A DNA stretch of 64,000 bases from Pelagibius sp. Alg239-R121 (lineage in GTDB: Bacteria; Pseudomonadota; Alphaproteobacteria; Kiloniellales; Kiloniellaceae), in NCBI RefSeq assembly GCF_947331435.1, contig NZ_CAMZOF010000011.1, positions 1 to 64,000 on the forward strand, given 5' to 3'. The position numbers were made by a program, and so were the translations under genes. The notes beneath the pieces were generated by a model, which saw only the letters and a program-made list of their open reading frames with translations, was not told the DNA's origin and did no database searches. Shown here piece after piece: positions 8,387 to 16,700 of the stretch; within the stretch, counting starts at the first letter, position 1, and each line of letters opens with the position of its first letter.

Positions 8387-8995
8387 CTAGGTAAGGGGGA
8401 TGGCGTCCGGATAACTTACGACCGTTCCGGCATCAGGGCGTACACGCTCACTCGGCGGCTCGACGGCTGTTCCGAAATACATCAGGCCGACAATATGCTG
8501 ATCGCCGGTGACGCCCAATGCATGCTTCACGTTGTTGTTGTAGGCAGGCCATTCAGTCAGCCATTGTGCGGCATAGCCAAGTGCGGCAGCAGCATTGAGT
8601 AGGTTCATGCAAACAGCACCACACGAGAGCAATTGTTCGAATTCCGGCACGGAATGCTCTTTGTTCACGTTGCTGCTGACCACAATCAAAGTCGGAGCTC
8701 TTTGCGGTCGTAAGCGCTCAAACTCAATTTGTGCGTCGTTCGCATCGGGGATACGCGCCTTGAATTCGTTGGCCAGAACATCACCGAGCATGGCTTGAGC
8801 GGATTTATCGAGAACCTGTAGACGCCAGGGACCGATCTTACCATGATCCGGCACTCTGATTCCGGCCTCCAGAATTAACTCAAGCTCTTCGCTGGTCGGT
8901 CCGGGCTCGCTCATATTCTTAGCCACCACTGACCGCCGACTGCGCAGGAGTTCTATGGATTGTTTTGCTGAAGAATTAACTATGGTGTCCATCAT
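8387..8995 (-). CDS. Nitroreductase family flavoprotein (YdjA-like)
   Basis: This roughly 200-residue FMN-dependent reductase of the small YdjA-like group shows ELLRSRRSV near the start, then PDHGKIGPWRLQVL (GPWR phosphate and flavin contacts) and a C-terminal glycine-rich region LGYAAQWLTEW. Family members reduce nitro compounds or quinones with NAD(P)H in the cytoplasm. The first of two adjacent ATG codons (8995) is used; a GTG four codons upstream is the other candidate, and neither has a strong ribosome site. It appears to be a single-gene unit with its own terminator. No pathway link to the neighbours is visible. Confidence 0.85.
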   Translation of the reverse strand: MMDTIVNSSAKQSIELLRSRRSVVAKNMSEPGPTSEELELILEAGIRVPDHGKIGPWRLQVLDKSAQAMLGDVLANEFKARIPDANDAQIEFERLRPQRAPTLIVVSSNVNKEHSVPEFEQLLSCGAVCMNLLNAAAALGYAAQWLTEWPAYNNNVKHALGVTGDQHIVGLMYFGTAVEPPSERVRPDAGTVVSYPDAIPLT

Positions 8996-9093
8996 GTCGT
9001 CTAGCACTCACTTTTATCACTATGGCGCCTAAAACGAAACTGAGCCTTGCGCAGCCCAACAATCCCGGAAGTCGTATATCTATCATTCCGTCA

Positions 9094-9882
9094 CTAATCG
9101 ACAAAAGACTTCTCTACGACGAAATCACCGGGCTTTGAATTCGCCCCTTCGACAAAGCCAGCATTCTCAACCAGAGCACGGATATCCCGGATCATTCCCA
9201 TCGAGCCACAGATCATCACGCGATCACGCTCCGGATCAAAAGGCTCCGTGCCGACGGTTTGAAACAGCTGCCCATTCTCGATCAGATGATTGATTCGCCC
9301 CATATTAACGTAATCTTCGCGTGTCACGCTGCCGAAGTAGCAAAGCTGCGTAACAGCCTGCTCACCAACCAGCGGGTCTTTTTTGACGTCATCGACAAGC
9401 CTCTGCCCGTAAGCCAGTTCGGCAATTTCACGGCAGGTGTGGGTTACGATAACCCGTTCAAAATTCTCGTAAGTTGCGGGATCGCGAATAATACTGGCAA
9501 AGGGCGCAATGCCGGTCCCCGTCGACAAGAGATAAAGGTTTTTGCCTGGCTTCAGAGCATCCAAAACCAACGTGCCTGTCGGTTTCCGACCCAGTAGAAG
9601 ATTGTCGTTTGCTTGAATGGTCTGCAGGCGGCCGGTCAACGGACCGTCCGGCACCTTGATCGAGAAAAAGTCCAGGGCGTCGTCCCACGCCGGACTGGCG
9701 ATGGAATAGGCGCGAAGCAGAGGTTTTTCGCCGTTCATCAAGCCAATCATCACGAATTCACCAGATCTGAAGCGAAAGCTCGCCGGTCGCGTGATCCGGA
9801 AAGAAAAGAGTCGATCCGTCCAATGATGCACGTCGATGACCCGTTCAGCGGTCACCGATTTTGGCAGATTCGCAGTTTCCAT
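9094..9882 (-). CDS. fpr: Ferredoxin-NADP(+) reductase
   Basis: The 262-residue protein matches the bacterial Fpr subclass: FAD-binding RAYSIASP, the SIKVPDGPLTGRLQ segment, the NADP-binding STGTGIAPFASIIRD, and MICGSMGMIRDIR near the C-terminus. It ends VEKSFVD with the family's usual extra C-terminal residues. It transfers electrons between NADPH and ferredoxin or flavodoxin, often in oxidative-stress or iron metabolism. The start at METANLPKS (ATG 9882) fits the family's N-terminus VHHWTDRLF; an upstream GTG at 9945 would add 21 residues inside an inverted repeat, so I reject it. A Fur-like site lies about 255 bases upstream. Confidence 0.93.
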   Translation of the reverse strand: METANLPKSVTAERVIDVHHWTDRLFSFRITRPASFRFRSGEFVMIGLMNGEKPLLRAYSIASPAWDDALDFFSIKVPDGPLTGRLQTIQANDNLLLGRKPTGTLVLDALKPGKNLYLLSTGTGIAPFASIIRDPATYENFERVIVTHTCREIAELAYGQRLVDDVKKDPLVGEQAVTQLCYFGSVTREDYVNMGRINHLIENGQLFQTVGTEPFDPERDRVMICGSMGMIRDIRALVENAGFVEGANSKPGDFVVEKSFVD

Positions 9883-9938
9883 ACCCACTCTCAGCTCCAG
9901 TCTCGTTCCGTTTTCAATGGCACTCAAGGACTGACCTA

Positions 9939-9959
9939 TTTTCACTAACTCAGTGAAAA
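9939..9959. promoter_or_regulatory. Inverted repeat upstream of fpr, possible operator
   Basis: TTTTCACT and AGTGAAAA form perfect 8-base arms around AACTC. The centre is about 67 bases before the fpr start, a reasonable place for a regulator site. No family could be assigned. Confidence 0.45.
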
Positions 9960-9989
9960 GTCTGAATCAGCCGCTCATTCATATAGTTA

Positions 9990-10034
9990 GAGTGCAATCG
10001 GTCTCGACGGTTTCCGTCGAGACCGATTGCACTC
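9990..10034. repeat. Perfect 21-base inverted repeat with 3-base loop
   Basis: Arms 9990-10010 and 10014-10034 are exact reverse complements (starting GAGTGCAATCGG), separated only by TTT. A shorter flanking match, TTAGAGTGC at 9987-9995 and its complement GCACTCTAA at 10048-10056, extends the symmetry. There is no T-run on either strand, so it is not a typical terminator. It lies between the rpiB-like gene and fpr. Confidence 0.9.
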
Positions 10035-10136
10035 CAGCCCGCTTCGCGCACTCTAATAGTCGCCCGGATGGCTATTCGGAAAGCTTTAAGTGGGCGTCGT
10101 GCCAGAGACTGCAAGATAGGGATATCAAAGAAAATT

Positions 10137-10155
10137 GCAAACGATAATCATTATT
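10137..10155. promoter_or_regulatory. Fur-box-like sequence
   Basis: GCAAACGATAATCATTATT matches the 19-base Fur consensus at 15 positions by my count, including the core GATAATCATTAT. It lies in the 350-base gap between fpr and the rpiB-like gene, and could serve a leftward transcript through the inverted repeat into fpr. Alphaproteobacteria also use Mur or Irr, so the protein is uncertain. Confidence 0.5.
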
Positions 10156-10232
10156 AACACAAATCTACAAAAATCAATCTCCTTGCGGTCGAGCGATCAG
10201 ACGTTTCCCGGTCGGCAGATCAGCTAAAGGCA

Positions 10233-10700
10233 CTACCTCACCTGGTCCAGAGCTGCGAGTTTGGCTACCTTGGGTGCCGAGCGGCCACCTTGGAAGCTGT
10301 TCCGGATAAAGATATCGGCGAGCATCTTTGCAACGGATATTCCGGTGATCTGCGCACCGAAAGTCACGATCTGTGCATCGTTGCTCGCAATGGCCCGCTC
10401 CGCCGTATAGGGATCTGTCACACACACAGCCCGCACTCCCGGAATTTTGTTTGCAGCAATAGCCATACCTGCACCCGTCCCGCAGATCAGAATCCCACGC
10501 TCGAACGCGCCATCGGCAAGCTCCCGGGCAAGACCGGAGCCCATATCCGGGTAATCGACCGGGGTCTCGTCATGCACCCCGAGATCAACGACTTCGATGC
10601 CCTGTGAGGCAAGATGGTCGCGCAGGTCATTCTTCATCGTCAGGCCGAGATGATCACAGCCGATGCCAAGCTTTGTGACTTTGATATCGCTGTCCGTCAT
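10233..10700 (-). CDS. RpiB/LacA/LacB-family sugar-phosphate isomerase
   Basis: The 155-residue protein has the RpiB fold signatures: GCDHLGLTMKNDL at the start, DYPDMG near 50, and the catalytic cysteine loop CGTGAGMAIAANK near 73, then VRAVCVTDPYTAERA and ASNDAQIVTFGA. Family members interconvert phosphorylated aldoses and ketoses: ribose 5-phosphate, galactose 6-phosphate, or tetrulose phosphates (EryI/DerI types). It is the last gene of the polyol operon, and its start overlaps the preceding dehydrogenase stop by four bases. The context, with a kinase and polyol-phosphate dehydrogenases, favours a role such as tetrulose-4-phosphate to erythrose-4-phosphate; this is inferred, and plain ribose-5-phosphate isomerase remains possible. 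Confidence 0.88.
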   Translation of the reverse strand: MTDSDIKVTKLGIGCDHLGLTMKNDLRDHLASQGIEVVDLGVHDETPVDYPDMGSGLARELADGAFERGILICGTGAGMAIAANKIPGVRAVCVTDPYTAERAIASNDAQIVTFGAQITGISVAKMLADIFIRNSFQGGRSAPKVAKLAALDQVR

Positions 10701-11779
10701 TGGTTGTTCTCCAATGGATAAAGCGCGGTTCCCAGCGCGCCGTGGTCGAAGGCGAAGAGTTTGTTGTCGAGAATCGCTTCCAGCAGCCTGCAGGCGAGCG
10801 GAAAGGCAGCGGGGTCGAGAACGCGGCGCTCAAAGGCAGCAAAAAGTCCTGGCGCGAGGCTGCGGCCGGTATCGATCCCCTCAACGGTTTCTCCCTTAAG
10901 GGGTCCCTCCATGACCTGGCGCACGGCTAAGTCTTTGCCGAGATAATGCCCCAGTTTGCTGTTGCGCCCACCACCGACAGTCACATGCAGATCTCCCATG
11001 CCGGCCAGATCGAATGCGGCGTCGGGCCGCCCGCCGATCCAGGTCGACAGACGGGCCATCTCCCGGATCGCCTGGTTGAAGGCAGCCGCAGTCGGGTTCT
11101 TGGCCGGGCTCCCGGCGCTATCATCCGGATTTAGATAGTGGCTGGTCATCGCGCTGACGCCGATCGCATAGAAATTTTTGAGTGCTGCACAGGCTTCTAC
11201 GCCGATCAGGTCATCGCTGGTATGGACGCGGTAGTGTGGTGTCTGCATGATCCGCGCGAAGTCGGCGGCCACCGTAAGATCATCCGAAGCGAAGACAACT
11301 GAGGTCGGCTGGCGCAACGCAAGTTCCCGGGCAATGCAGGGGCCGCCGATGCCAATAAGAGGCGTATCGCCCAGGTTCGTTGCCGTGAGCGCAGCACGGA
11401 CTCGCTCGGTAAAGGCGCTGGGTTTATCTTGTCCGGTTTCGGCCAAACCCTTGGTCACCAAGGCGACCGGCTTCGGCCGGTCCATCAGACGAAGCAGTTG
11501 CTCAATCACCCAGCCGATGCCGGGGCTGCTGACACCAACGACAAGGACATCCGCTTCGGCACCGTGAGATGGGTTGACCTCGCTGATCTGCATTGGCGTG
11601 AGTGCGTCAGGCAGAGGCGCCCGCAATGTCGGATGCTTCGATCGATCCGCCTTAAGGGCTTCTATGATGCCAACATCCAAATGCGTCCCGGCCAGCAGAA
11701 CCTCATGACCGTTATCAAGGGCTGGAACAGCCAGAGAGCTCCCCATCACACCAGCGCCGAGGATAAGAATCTTTGCCAT
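10697..11779 (-). CDS. NAD(P)-dependent glycerol-3-phosphate dehydrogenase-like enzyme (GpsA family)
   Basis: The 360-residue protein has the N-terminal Rossmann motif GAGVMGSSLA (residues 8-17), VTKGL near 110, GIGGPCIARELA near 143 and the C-terminal catalytic region with KNFYAIGVSAM. These are GpsA landmarks, where the lysine acts as base and an Arg-Asn pair (GGGRNSKLG near 268) holds NAD. GpsA normally makes sn-glycerol 3-phosphate for lipids, but this copy lies inside a catabolic operon and is somewhat longer than usual. It is therefore more likely to oxidise a polyol phosphate from the FGGY kinase. It starts inside the ABC ATPase stop (TGATG). Confidence 0.85.
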   Translation of the reverse strand: MAKILILGAGVMGSSLAVPALDNGHEVLLAGTHLDVGIIEALKADRSKHPTLRAPLPDALTPMQISEVNPSHGAEADVLVVGVSSPGIGWVIEQLLRLMDRPKPVALVTKGLAETGQDKPSAFTERVRAALTATNLGDTPLIGIGGPCIARELALRQPTSVVFASDDLTVAADFARIMQTPHYRVHTSDDLIGVEACAALKNFYAIGVSAMTSHYLNPDDSAGSPAKNPTAAAFNQAIREMARLSTWIGGRPDAAFDLAGMGDLHVTVGGGRNSKLGHYLGKDLAVRQVMEGPLKGETVEGIDTGRSLAPGLFAAFERRVLDPAAFPLACRLLEAILDNKLFAFDHGALGTALYPLENNQ

Positions 11780-12846
11780 CAGTCGACCCGCATTTCGCTG
11801 CTTTGATCGAAAACGTGAACTTTGTCCGGATTGATCGTGAAATTCAATCTGTCACCATGATTGACACGCAATCTTCCAGGCGCGACTGCGCGGATATCAT
11901 GCCCATCGAAGCGAATGTGCAGATGCGTTTCGGCACCGGTGTTCTCAACAAACTCGACCGTACCTGAGGCCTCGCCATCAATGCCGACTTCGATATCCAA
12001 CGGCCGTATGCCATAGACAATCGACTGTCCCGCCGCAGCCGAGGTGGAATCCGGCAGGCGTAAGCTGTTGTCGCCAATTCGCATCGCCGGTTTGCCGTCC
12101 TGATTTTCGACAACACCCTTCAGGAGATTGATGGAGGGCGAGCCGATAAAATCGGCTACAAAGCAATTCGCCGGCCGGTCATAGATCTCTTCCGGTGAAC
12201 CGATCTGTTCGATGTTGCCGCCGTTCATCACCACAATTTCGTCGGCCATGGTCATGGCTTCGATCTGATCGTGAGTGACGTAAATGGTGGTGGTGTTCAG
12301 CCGGTCATGGATACGCCGGATTTCAAGACGCATTTGCCCGCGCAGCTTGGCATCGAGGTTGGAAAGCGGCTCATCGAAGAGAAACACCTGAGGATGCCGG
12401 ACCAAAGCACGGCCCATAGCAACACGCTGCCGTTGACCTCCGGAAAGGGCCCTGGGATACCGCTTCAGATAGTCGGTGAGGTCTAGGATTTCAGCGGCCT
12501 CTTCGACCTGCCTTTTTATCTCCTCAGCAGCGATCTTGCGGACCTGCAGACTGAAAGCGATGTTGTCGAACACCGTCATCTGCGGATAGAGCGCATAGGT
12601 CTGGAACACCATCGCAATATCGCGGTCGCGTGGATGGATTTCGTTCATCCGCTTACCACCCATGCGAATCTCACCCGCCGAGATAGTCTCCAGGCCTGCG
12701 GTCATTCGCAGCAGTGTGGTCTTGCCACAGCCAGACGGACCTAGCAGCACGACGAATTTCTGTGCGTCGATCGCGAAAGAAATATTCTCCATGACCGTTA
12801 CCGGCCCGAAGTTTTTTCCAATCCCGTCGTATTCAACGGTCGCCAT
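11779..12846 (-). CDS. ABC transporter ATPase, UgpC/MalK family
   Basis: The 355-residue ATPase has Walker A GPSGCGKTT (near 37), Q-loop VFQTYALYP, signature LSGGQRQRVAMGRAL (near 135), Walker B FLFDEPLSNLD and the switch THDQ. A C-terminal TOBE/OB region (about 240-350) is typical of the CUT1 carbohydrate class. It should energise the two permeases at 18313-20082 with the binding protein at 16701. It is placed inside the catabolic gene string rather than beside the permeases, which ties transport and metabolism to one transcript. An AGG ribosome site precedes the ATG. Confidence 0.95.
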   Translation of the reverse strand: MATVEYDGIGKNFGPVTVMENISFAIDAQKFVVLLGPSGCGKTTLLRMTAGLETISAGEIRMGGKRMNEIHPRDRDIAMVFQTYALYPQMTVFDNIAFSLQVRKIAAEEIKRQVEEAAEILDLTDYLKRYPRALSGGQRQRVAMGRALVRHPQVFLFDEPLSNLDAKLRGQMRLEIRRIHDRLNTTTIYVTHDQIEAMTMADEIVVMNGGNIEQIGSPEEIYDRPANCFVADFIGSPSINLLKGVVENQDGKPAMRIGDNSLRLPDSTSAAAGQSIVYGIRPLDIEVGIDGEASGTVEFVENTGAETHLHIRFDGHDIRAVAPGRLRVNHGDRLNFTINPDKVHVFDQSSEMRVD

Positions 12847-12887
12847 ACCTGTACTTCCCCAATCCTGAACTCTTCTTCCCAGAACGC

Positions 12888-14216
12888 TTAGACACTGCCT
12901 TCCGCGTAGCTTTCCAATTGCCCGCTGTCGGCGGCCAGGTCCAAGGCGCTGAAACGCTCTCTGATGAAACGAGCATAGCGCACCGCATCAGAATAAAATC
13001 CAGGCGGTAGCCCCAGTTCCTCTCCCGTTGTCTGGCAGTGCGCAGCATCCATGGCCGTCTTTACCTGCGCGTAAGGCAGCATGACGGCGCGCAGTTGGTC
13101 GGCAAAGCCCTGCCAGTCGTCTGCAAAGCGTTGGTTCAGACGGTCTGCCGCGCTCCGATCCAGGGCTTTCAGCTTCGTCTGCTCAATCATCATGGTGGCG
13201 TAGTCGCTGCCGAACTTACTGTGAAGATCGGCTTCGGGAATGACCGTCGGACGCATTTCGGGCGGTCCATCCGCATTCAGCAGCATGTTCTGCAGGCGTG
13301 ACATGGTCAGCGTAGCGACACCGACCTGCTCGCCGTGCGAAGTACGCGGATGGGCTTCGCCAGCGAACATATCAATGTAGTGGGAAATCATATGTTCGGC
13401 CATGCTGCCGCAGTGGGTTGTGCCGGTGAAGGATGTGCCCAGCCCCATGATCGCCGAGATTCGCGTCAACATGGCTAAGGATTCGACACTGCCGGACAAC
13501 ATCTGATCCGCGTTGGAAATCATGTCGCCTTCATCGTAATTGAGCAGTACATACGGCGTGTCGGAATAGGGTGTATCAAAGAGGAGGTGGGACATCAGCC
13601 AGTCAACCTGCGCCGTCGTCCGGCAGATGACATCGGCGAAGGCGGCCGAAATCAGCCGTGGCGGGCATTTGGCGATAACGCCCAAGTCGTAATAGATCCC
13701 CTTGGCTCCGTGGCAGGGGATTGATTTTTTGAAACCGCCAAATGAAACCGATGCCGTCGAGGTCGAATAGGCGTTCATAGGCGAAGTCGCGAAGACCGAA
13801 TAGTCGCGCCCGTCCAAATAGGTGGCATACTTGACGCTATCGTTGACCGTTCCCGAACCCACAGCAATCAGAACCTCGGTGCCGCGGGTCGCTTCCTGCA
13901 AAGCCTTTACGCCCTCTTCAGAACAGCTCGGTTTCTGCCAGACGTATTCCGTGACACCACCCAAGGGCTTGAGTGCTTCGTAAACGCGCTTGCCCAGGGC
14001 TTCCCGGGTAAAGGCGTCACAGACCACGACCATCGACTTGCCATGGTGGCGCGCGCTGATCAGATCGGCCTCGGCACCATCCAACGATGCAGCAATGACC
14101 ATGGCTTCGGGCGGGATGGAATGCTGTTCTCCGGTCTTAGGATTCACCCAGTTGCCGGCAACCAGTTCGTCCAGAACGCCGCCATAGCTGTCGATAGCTT
14201 CGGTTGCAGTGGACAT
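12888..14216 (-). CDS. Iron-containing dehydrogenase, glycerol-1-phosphate dehydrogenase (AraM) type
   Basis: This roughly 442-residue protein belongs to the metal-dependent dehydroquinate-synthase/glycerol-dehydrogenase superfamily. The nucleotide loop GSGTVNDSVKYAT (near 128), TSPMNAYSTSTAS and the metal-site region GTTHCGSMAEHMISH with a later HGEQVGVATL resemble AraM and archaeal sn-glycerol-1-phosphate dehydrogenase. It therefore probably acts on a polyol phosphate of the opposite stereochemical series from the GpsA-like neighbour. I use the ATG at 14216, preceded by AGGAACGGAG; a GTG at 14237 overlapping the kinase stop is the alternative. Substrate unknown. Confidence 0.83.
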   Translation of the reverse strand: MSTATEAIDSYGGVLDELVAGNWVNPKTGEQHSIPPEAMVIAASLDGAEADLISARHHGKSMVVVCDAFTREALGKRVYEALKPLGGVTEYVWQKPSCSEEGVKALQEATRGTEVLIAVGSGTVNDSVKYATYLDGRDYSVFATSPMNAYSTSTASVSFGGFKKSIPCHGAKGIYYDLGVIAKCPPRLISAAFADVICRTTAQVDWLMSHLLFDTPYSDTPYVLLNYDEGDMISNADQMLSGSVESLAMLTRISAIMGLGTSFTGTTHCGSMAEHMISHYIDMFAGEAHPRTSHGEQVGVATLTMSRLQNMLLNADGPPEMRPTVIPEADLHSKFGSDYATMMIEQTKLKALDRSAADRLNQRFADDWQGFADQLRAVMLPYAQVKTAMDAAHCQTTGEELGLPPGFYSDAVRYARFIRERFSALDLAADSGQLESYAEGSV

Positions 14217-14233
14217 GGTCTCCGTTCCTACAG

Positions 14234-15772
14234 TCACGCAGGTGTTCCTTCCGCGGCAAAGCGCACCAACCGCTTGTTGATGCTTGATGTGGCTTGATAA
14301 AGATCGCGATAGATTTCGAGCAGCGCGCGATAGCGCTCACCCTTCCCGGCATCGGGTTCGATTGCCTGAGTGCGTCCGGACATGGCGGCGGCGGCGGCCA
14401 CGATGGAGGGATACCAGCCAGCACCAAAGGCGGCGATCATTCCGGCGCCCAGAGCCGAGGCTTCGACCGTATCGCTGATCAGCACCTGCTTGCCCGACGC
14501 ATCGGCCAACATCTGCCGCCAGAGCGGGCTAGCCGCTCCGCCTCCGATCGCGACGTAATGGGAAATGGGATGGCCTAGGGCGGTTTCCGTCTCGCCTGTC
14601 CGCATGACCTGATCGATAGTGATGGCTTCCAGGATCGCGCGGTAAATATGTGCCGCGCCGTGACTGCCGCCCAAGCCAAGAATCGCGCCCCGTGCCGAGA
14701 TATCCCAATACGGATCCATCACGCCGGACCAGTAAGGCTGTATCAGCAGACCGTTGGATCCGATCGGAACTTCGAGTGCTTCTGCCTCCAGCCGGGTAAA
14801 GACCTCAGGATCACTTCTTCCGCCCGGCATGAAGCGGTCGACGAACCAGTCGACGAGAAAGGTGCCGGAACGCAGACAGTTCTCCAGGATGTAACCGTCC
14901 CCCTGTGCGGCAATCTCGGTGCGCCAGGCGGGCCCGGTGCGGTAATCCGGCGACCAGACGCCCGACACGACGGCGGTACCCAGGTTGATGTAGGCGCGGT
15001 CAGGCTGGACGCAATTCGTTCCCAACCCCGCACACTGCCCATCGCCACCCGCTGCAAAGATCGGTGTGCCCGCTTTCAGTCCCGTTTCCGTTTCGGCTTC
15101 TGAGGTCACTCGACCCAATTCAGCCCCCGGAGGACAGGCTTCCGGCAACTGGGAGGCATCGATCGCAAGTGCGGCGAGCAGTTCTTGCGACCAGCACTTT
15201 CCTTCCATGTCGAACAGGCCCATGGGATCAGCCGAAATCCAACCTGTTTTGAAGGGACCACCGGCAAGACGTTGGACCAGATAGCTCTGAACATCGACAA
15301 AGTTGGACGTGCGGGCATAAACCTCGGGCTCGTTCTCCTTCATCCAGAGCAGGCGGTAGAGACAGGGGGTGATATCCACCGGCCGGCCCGTGATCCGATG
15401 GATCCGCTCCGGCCCGAAGCTCTCGGAAAAGCTCTCAACCTGCACCCGGGCGCGCTCGTCCAGCCAAGTGATAGCTGGATAGGTGGCTTCGCCCCGATCG
15501 TCCAGAAACGCGATGGTTTCGCGCTGGTTGGATATTGCGACTGCGTCGATCCGCTCCGGCCCCACTTGTGCCACACAGGCGTTTAACGCCTCACTGCAGG
15601 CCGTCCACCAGTCCAGGGGGTCCTGTTCGAAGCAATCGAGTCTGGGATTGGAAAGAGGGATCAGCGCGCGCCCTTCAGCCACCGCTTCACCGGCCGCATT
15701 CCAGGCGATCGCCTTGGTGCTCTGCGTGGAGCTGTCGAGCCCGATAACCAACTTTTCGGAGCTGGAAGACAT
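14234..15772 (-). CDS. FGGY-family carbohydrate kinase
   Basis: The 512-residue kinase has the N-terminal actin-fold phosphate loop GLDSSTQSTKAIAWN (near 11), AISNQRET near 80 and TWLDERA near 105. The C-terminal domain carries GGDGQCAGLGTNC (near 247) and the ATP-binding AIGGGAASPLWRQMLAD (near 409). Length and motifs are close to xylulokinase and polyol kinases of the family, which includes erythritol and glycerol kinases. It should phosphorylate the imported polyol or the ketose made by the adjacent SDR. It follows the SDR gene by four bases. Confidence 0.93.
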   Translation of the reverse strand: MSSSSEKLVIGLDSSTQSTKAIAWNAAGEAVAEGRALIPLSNPRLDCFEQDPLDWWTACSEALNACVAQVGPERIDAVAISNQRETIAFLDDRGEATYPAITWLDERARVQVESFSESFGPERIHRITGRPVDITPCLYRLLWMKENEPEVYARTSNFVDVQSYLVQRLAGGPFKTGWISADPMGLFDMEGKCWSQELLAALAIDASQLPEACPPGAELGRVTSEAETETGLKAGTPIFAAGGDGQCAGLGTNCVQPDRAYINLGTAVVSGVWSPDYRTGPAWRTEIAAQGDGYILENCLRSGTFLVDWFVDRFMPGGRSDPEVFTRLEAEALEVPIGSNGLLIQPYWSGVMDPYWDISARGAILGLGGSHGAAHIYRAILEAITIDQVMRTGETETALGHPISHYVAIGGGAASPLWRQMLADASGKQVLISDTVEASALGAGMIAAFGAGWYPSIVAAAAAMSGRTQAIEPDAGKGERYRALLEIYRDLYQATSSINKRLVRFAAEGTPA

Positions 15773-15776
15773 AACG

Positions 15777-16499
15777 TCAGAATTCCTGACGGGTTGGCGT
15801 AACGACCATTTCCTGGATCAGCACGTTCTGCGGCATCTGGTACGCGAAGAGAATCATATCCGCCACATGGTTCGCCGAGATGCCGCCGCCAATTCGAACC
15901 TTGTTATCCTTGTAATTTTTCAGCGTGGTTTTATCGGTGACATGATCCAGCACCTCGGTTTCGATGATGCCGGGTGAGATGACGACGACACGCACGTTAT
16001 GCGGCGCAAGATAACTCCGGATGCTTTCGGAAATCGCATGCACAAAGAACTTGGTGCCACAGTAAACCGTGTGGTCGGGATAGACCTTTCGGCCAGCGAT
16101 CGAACTCATATTGACGATCGTGCCATGACCCCGCTCCTTCATGCCGTTCATAACAGCATGGAGAGCATTCATCACACCCTTGGTGTTGATATCGATTGTC
16201 TCGTCCCATTCAAGCGGGTTTTGATCACCGATGTCAGCCAAACGTGCGATCCCGGCGTTGTTGAACAGACAGTCAGCCGGACCATACAATGCCTCAGCTT
16301 CCTTTACCGCAGCAGTGATGGCATCTCGATCCCGTACATCCGCTTTGCGGCAAAGACAGTTTTCGAGCCCCAACGCCTCCATGCGCTCAAGACGCCGGGC
16401 GAGCAGCAGCAGCGGATGTCCCGCTTTTGCGAAGGCCTTGGCCGTAGCCTCGCCGATACCTGAACTTGCGCCCGTAATGACAACAAGAGGTTTATCCAT
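15777..16499 (-). CDS. Short-chain dehydrogenase, probably polyol or sugar oxidising
   Basis: The 240-residue classical SDR has TGASSGIGEATA (residues 9-20), NNAG near 86, a catalytic serine in NMSSIAGRK and YxxxK in YCGTKFF (near 148-154). The Asp/Arg pattern ARRLER after the second strand suggests NADP preference. It resembles serine/3-hydroxy acid dehydrogenase-type SDRs, but the operon (kinase, polyol-phosphate dehydrogenases, CUT1 transporter) favours a sugar alcohol or ketose substrate. No strong ribosome site precedes the ATG. It is the first catabolic gene after the transporter, separated by a hairpin. Confidence 0.85.
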   Translation of the reverse strand: MDKPLVVITGASSGIGEATAKAFAKAGHPLLLLARRLERMEALGLENCLCRKADVRDRDAITAAVKEAEALYGPADCLFNNAGIARLADIGDQNPLEWDETIDINTKGVMNALHAVMNGMKERGHGTIVNMSSIAGRKVYPDHTVYCGTKFFVHAISESIRSYLAPHNVRVVVISPGIIETEVLDHVTDKTTLKNYKDNKVRIGGGISANHVADMILFAYQMPQNVLIQEMVVTPTRQEF

Positions 16500-16655
16500 A
16501 GAACAGCTTTCCGACTGATAGCTTCGATATTTCGATCAAACAGCTGGAGCATGACCCTTCTTGAGGAACGCCATCAAGAACGTGAGCCATCTCCAACTAT
16601 ATGAATTAGAGACTGAACCTCGTTTACATTGACTCGGCGAAAACGATCAGCCTCT

Positions 16656-16681
16656 CGGGGCGGCACCTATGCGCCGCCCCG
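16656..16681 (-). terminator. Stem-loop after the solute-binding protein gene
   Basis: CGGGGCGGC and GCCGCCCCG form a perfect 9-base stem with an 8-base loop, about 20 bases past the binding-protein stop. There is no T-run. Such stems usually stabilise the upstream message or terminate partly, so the abundant binding protein is made in excess of the downstream enzymes. Confidence 0.65.
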
Positions 16682-16700
16682 TTACGACCTCTCCCTCGAG

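Noticed and set aside
10233-10700. Annotating the RpiB-family gene as the housekeeping ribose-5-phosphate isomerase
   Set aside because: Its translational coupling at the end of a polyol catabolic operon makes a pathway-specific isomerase at least as likely, so no symbol is given.
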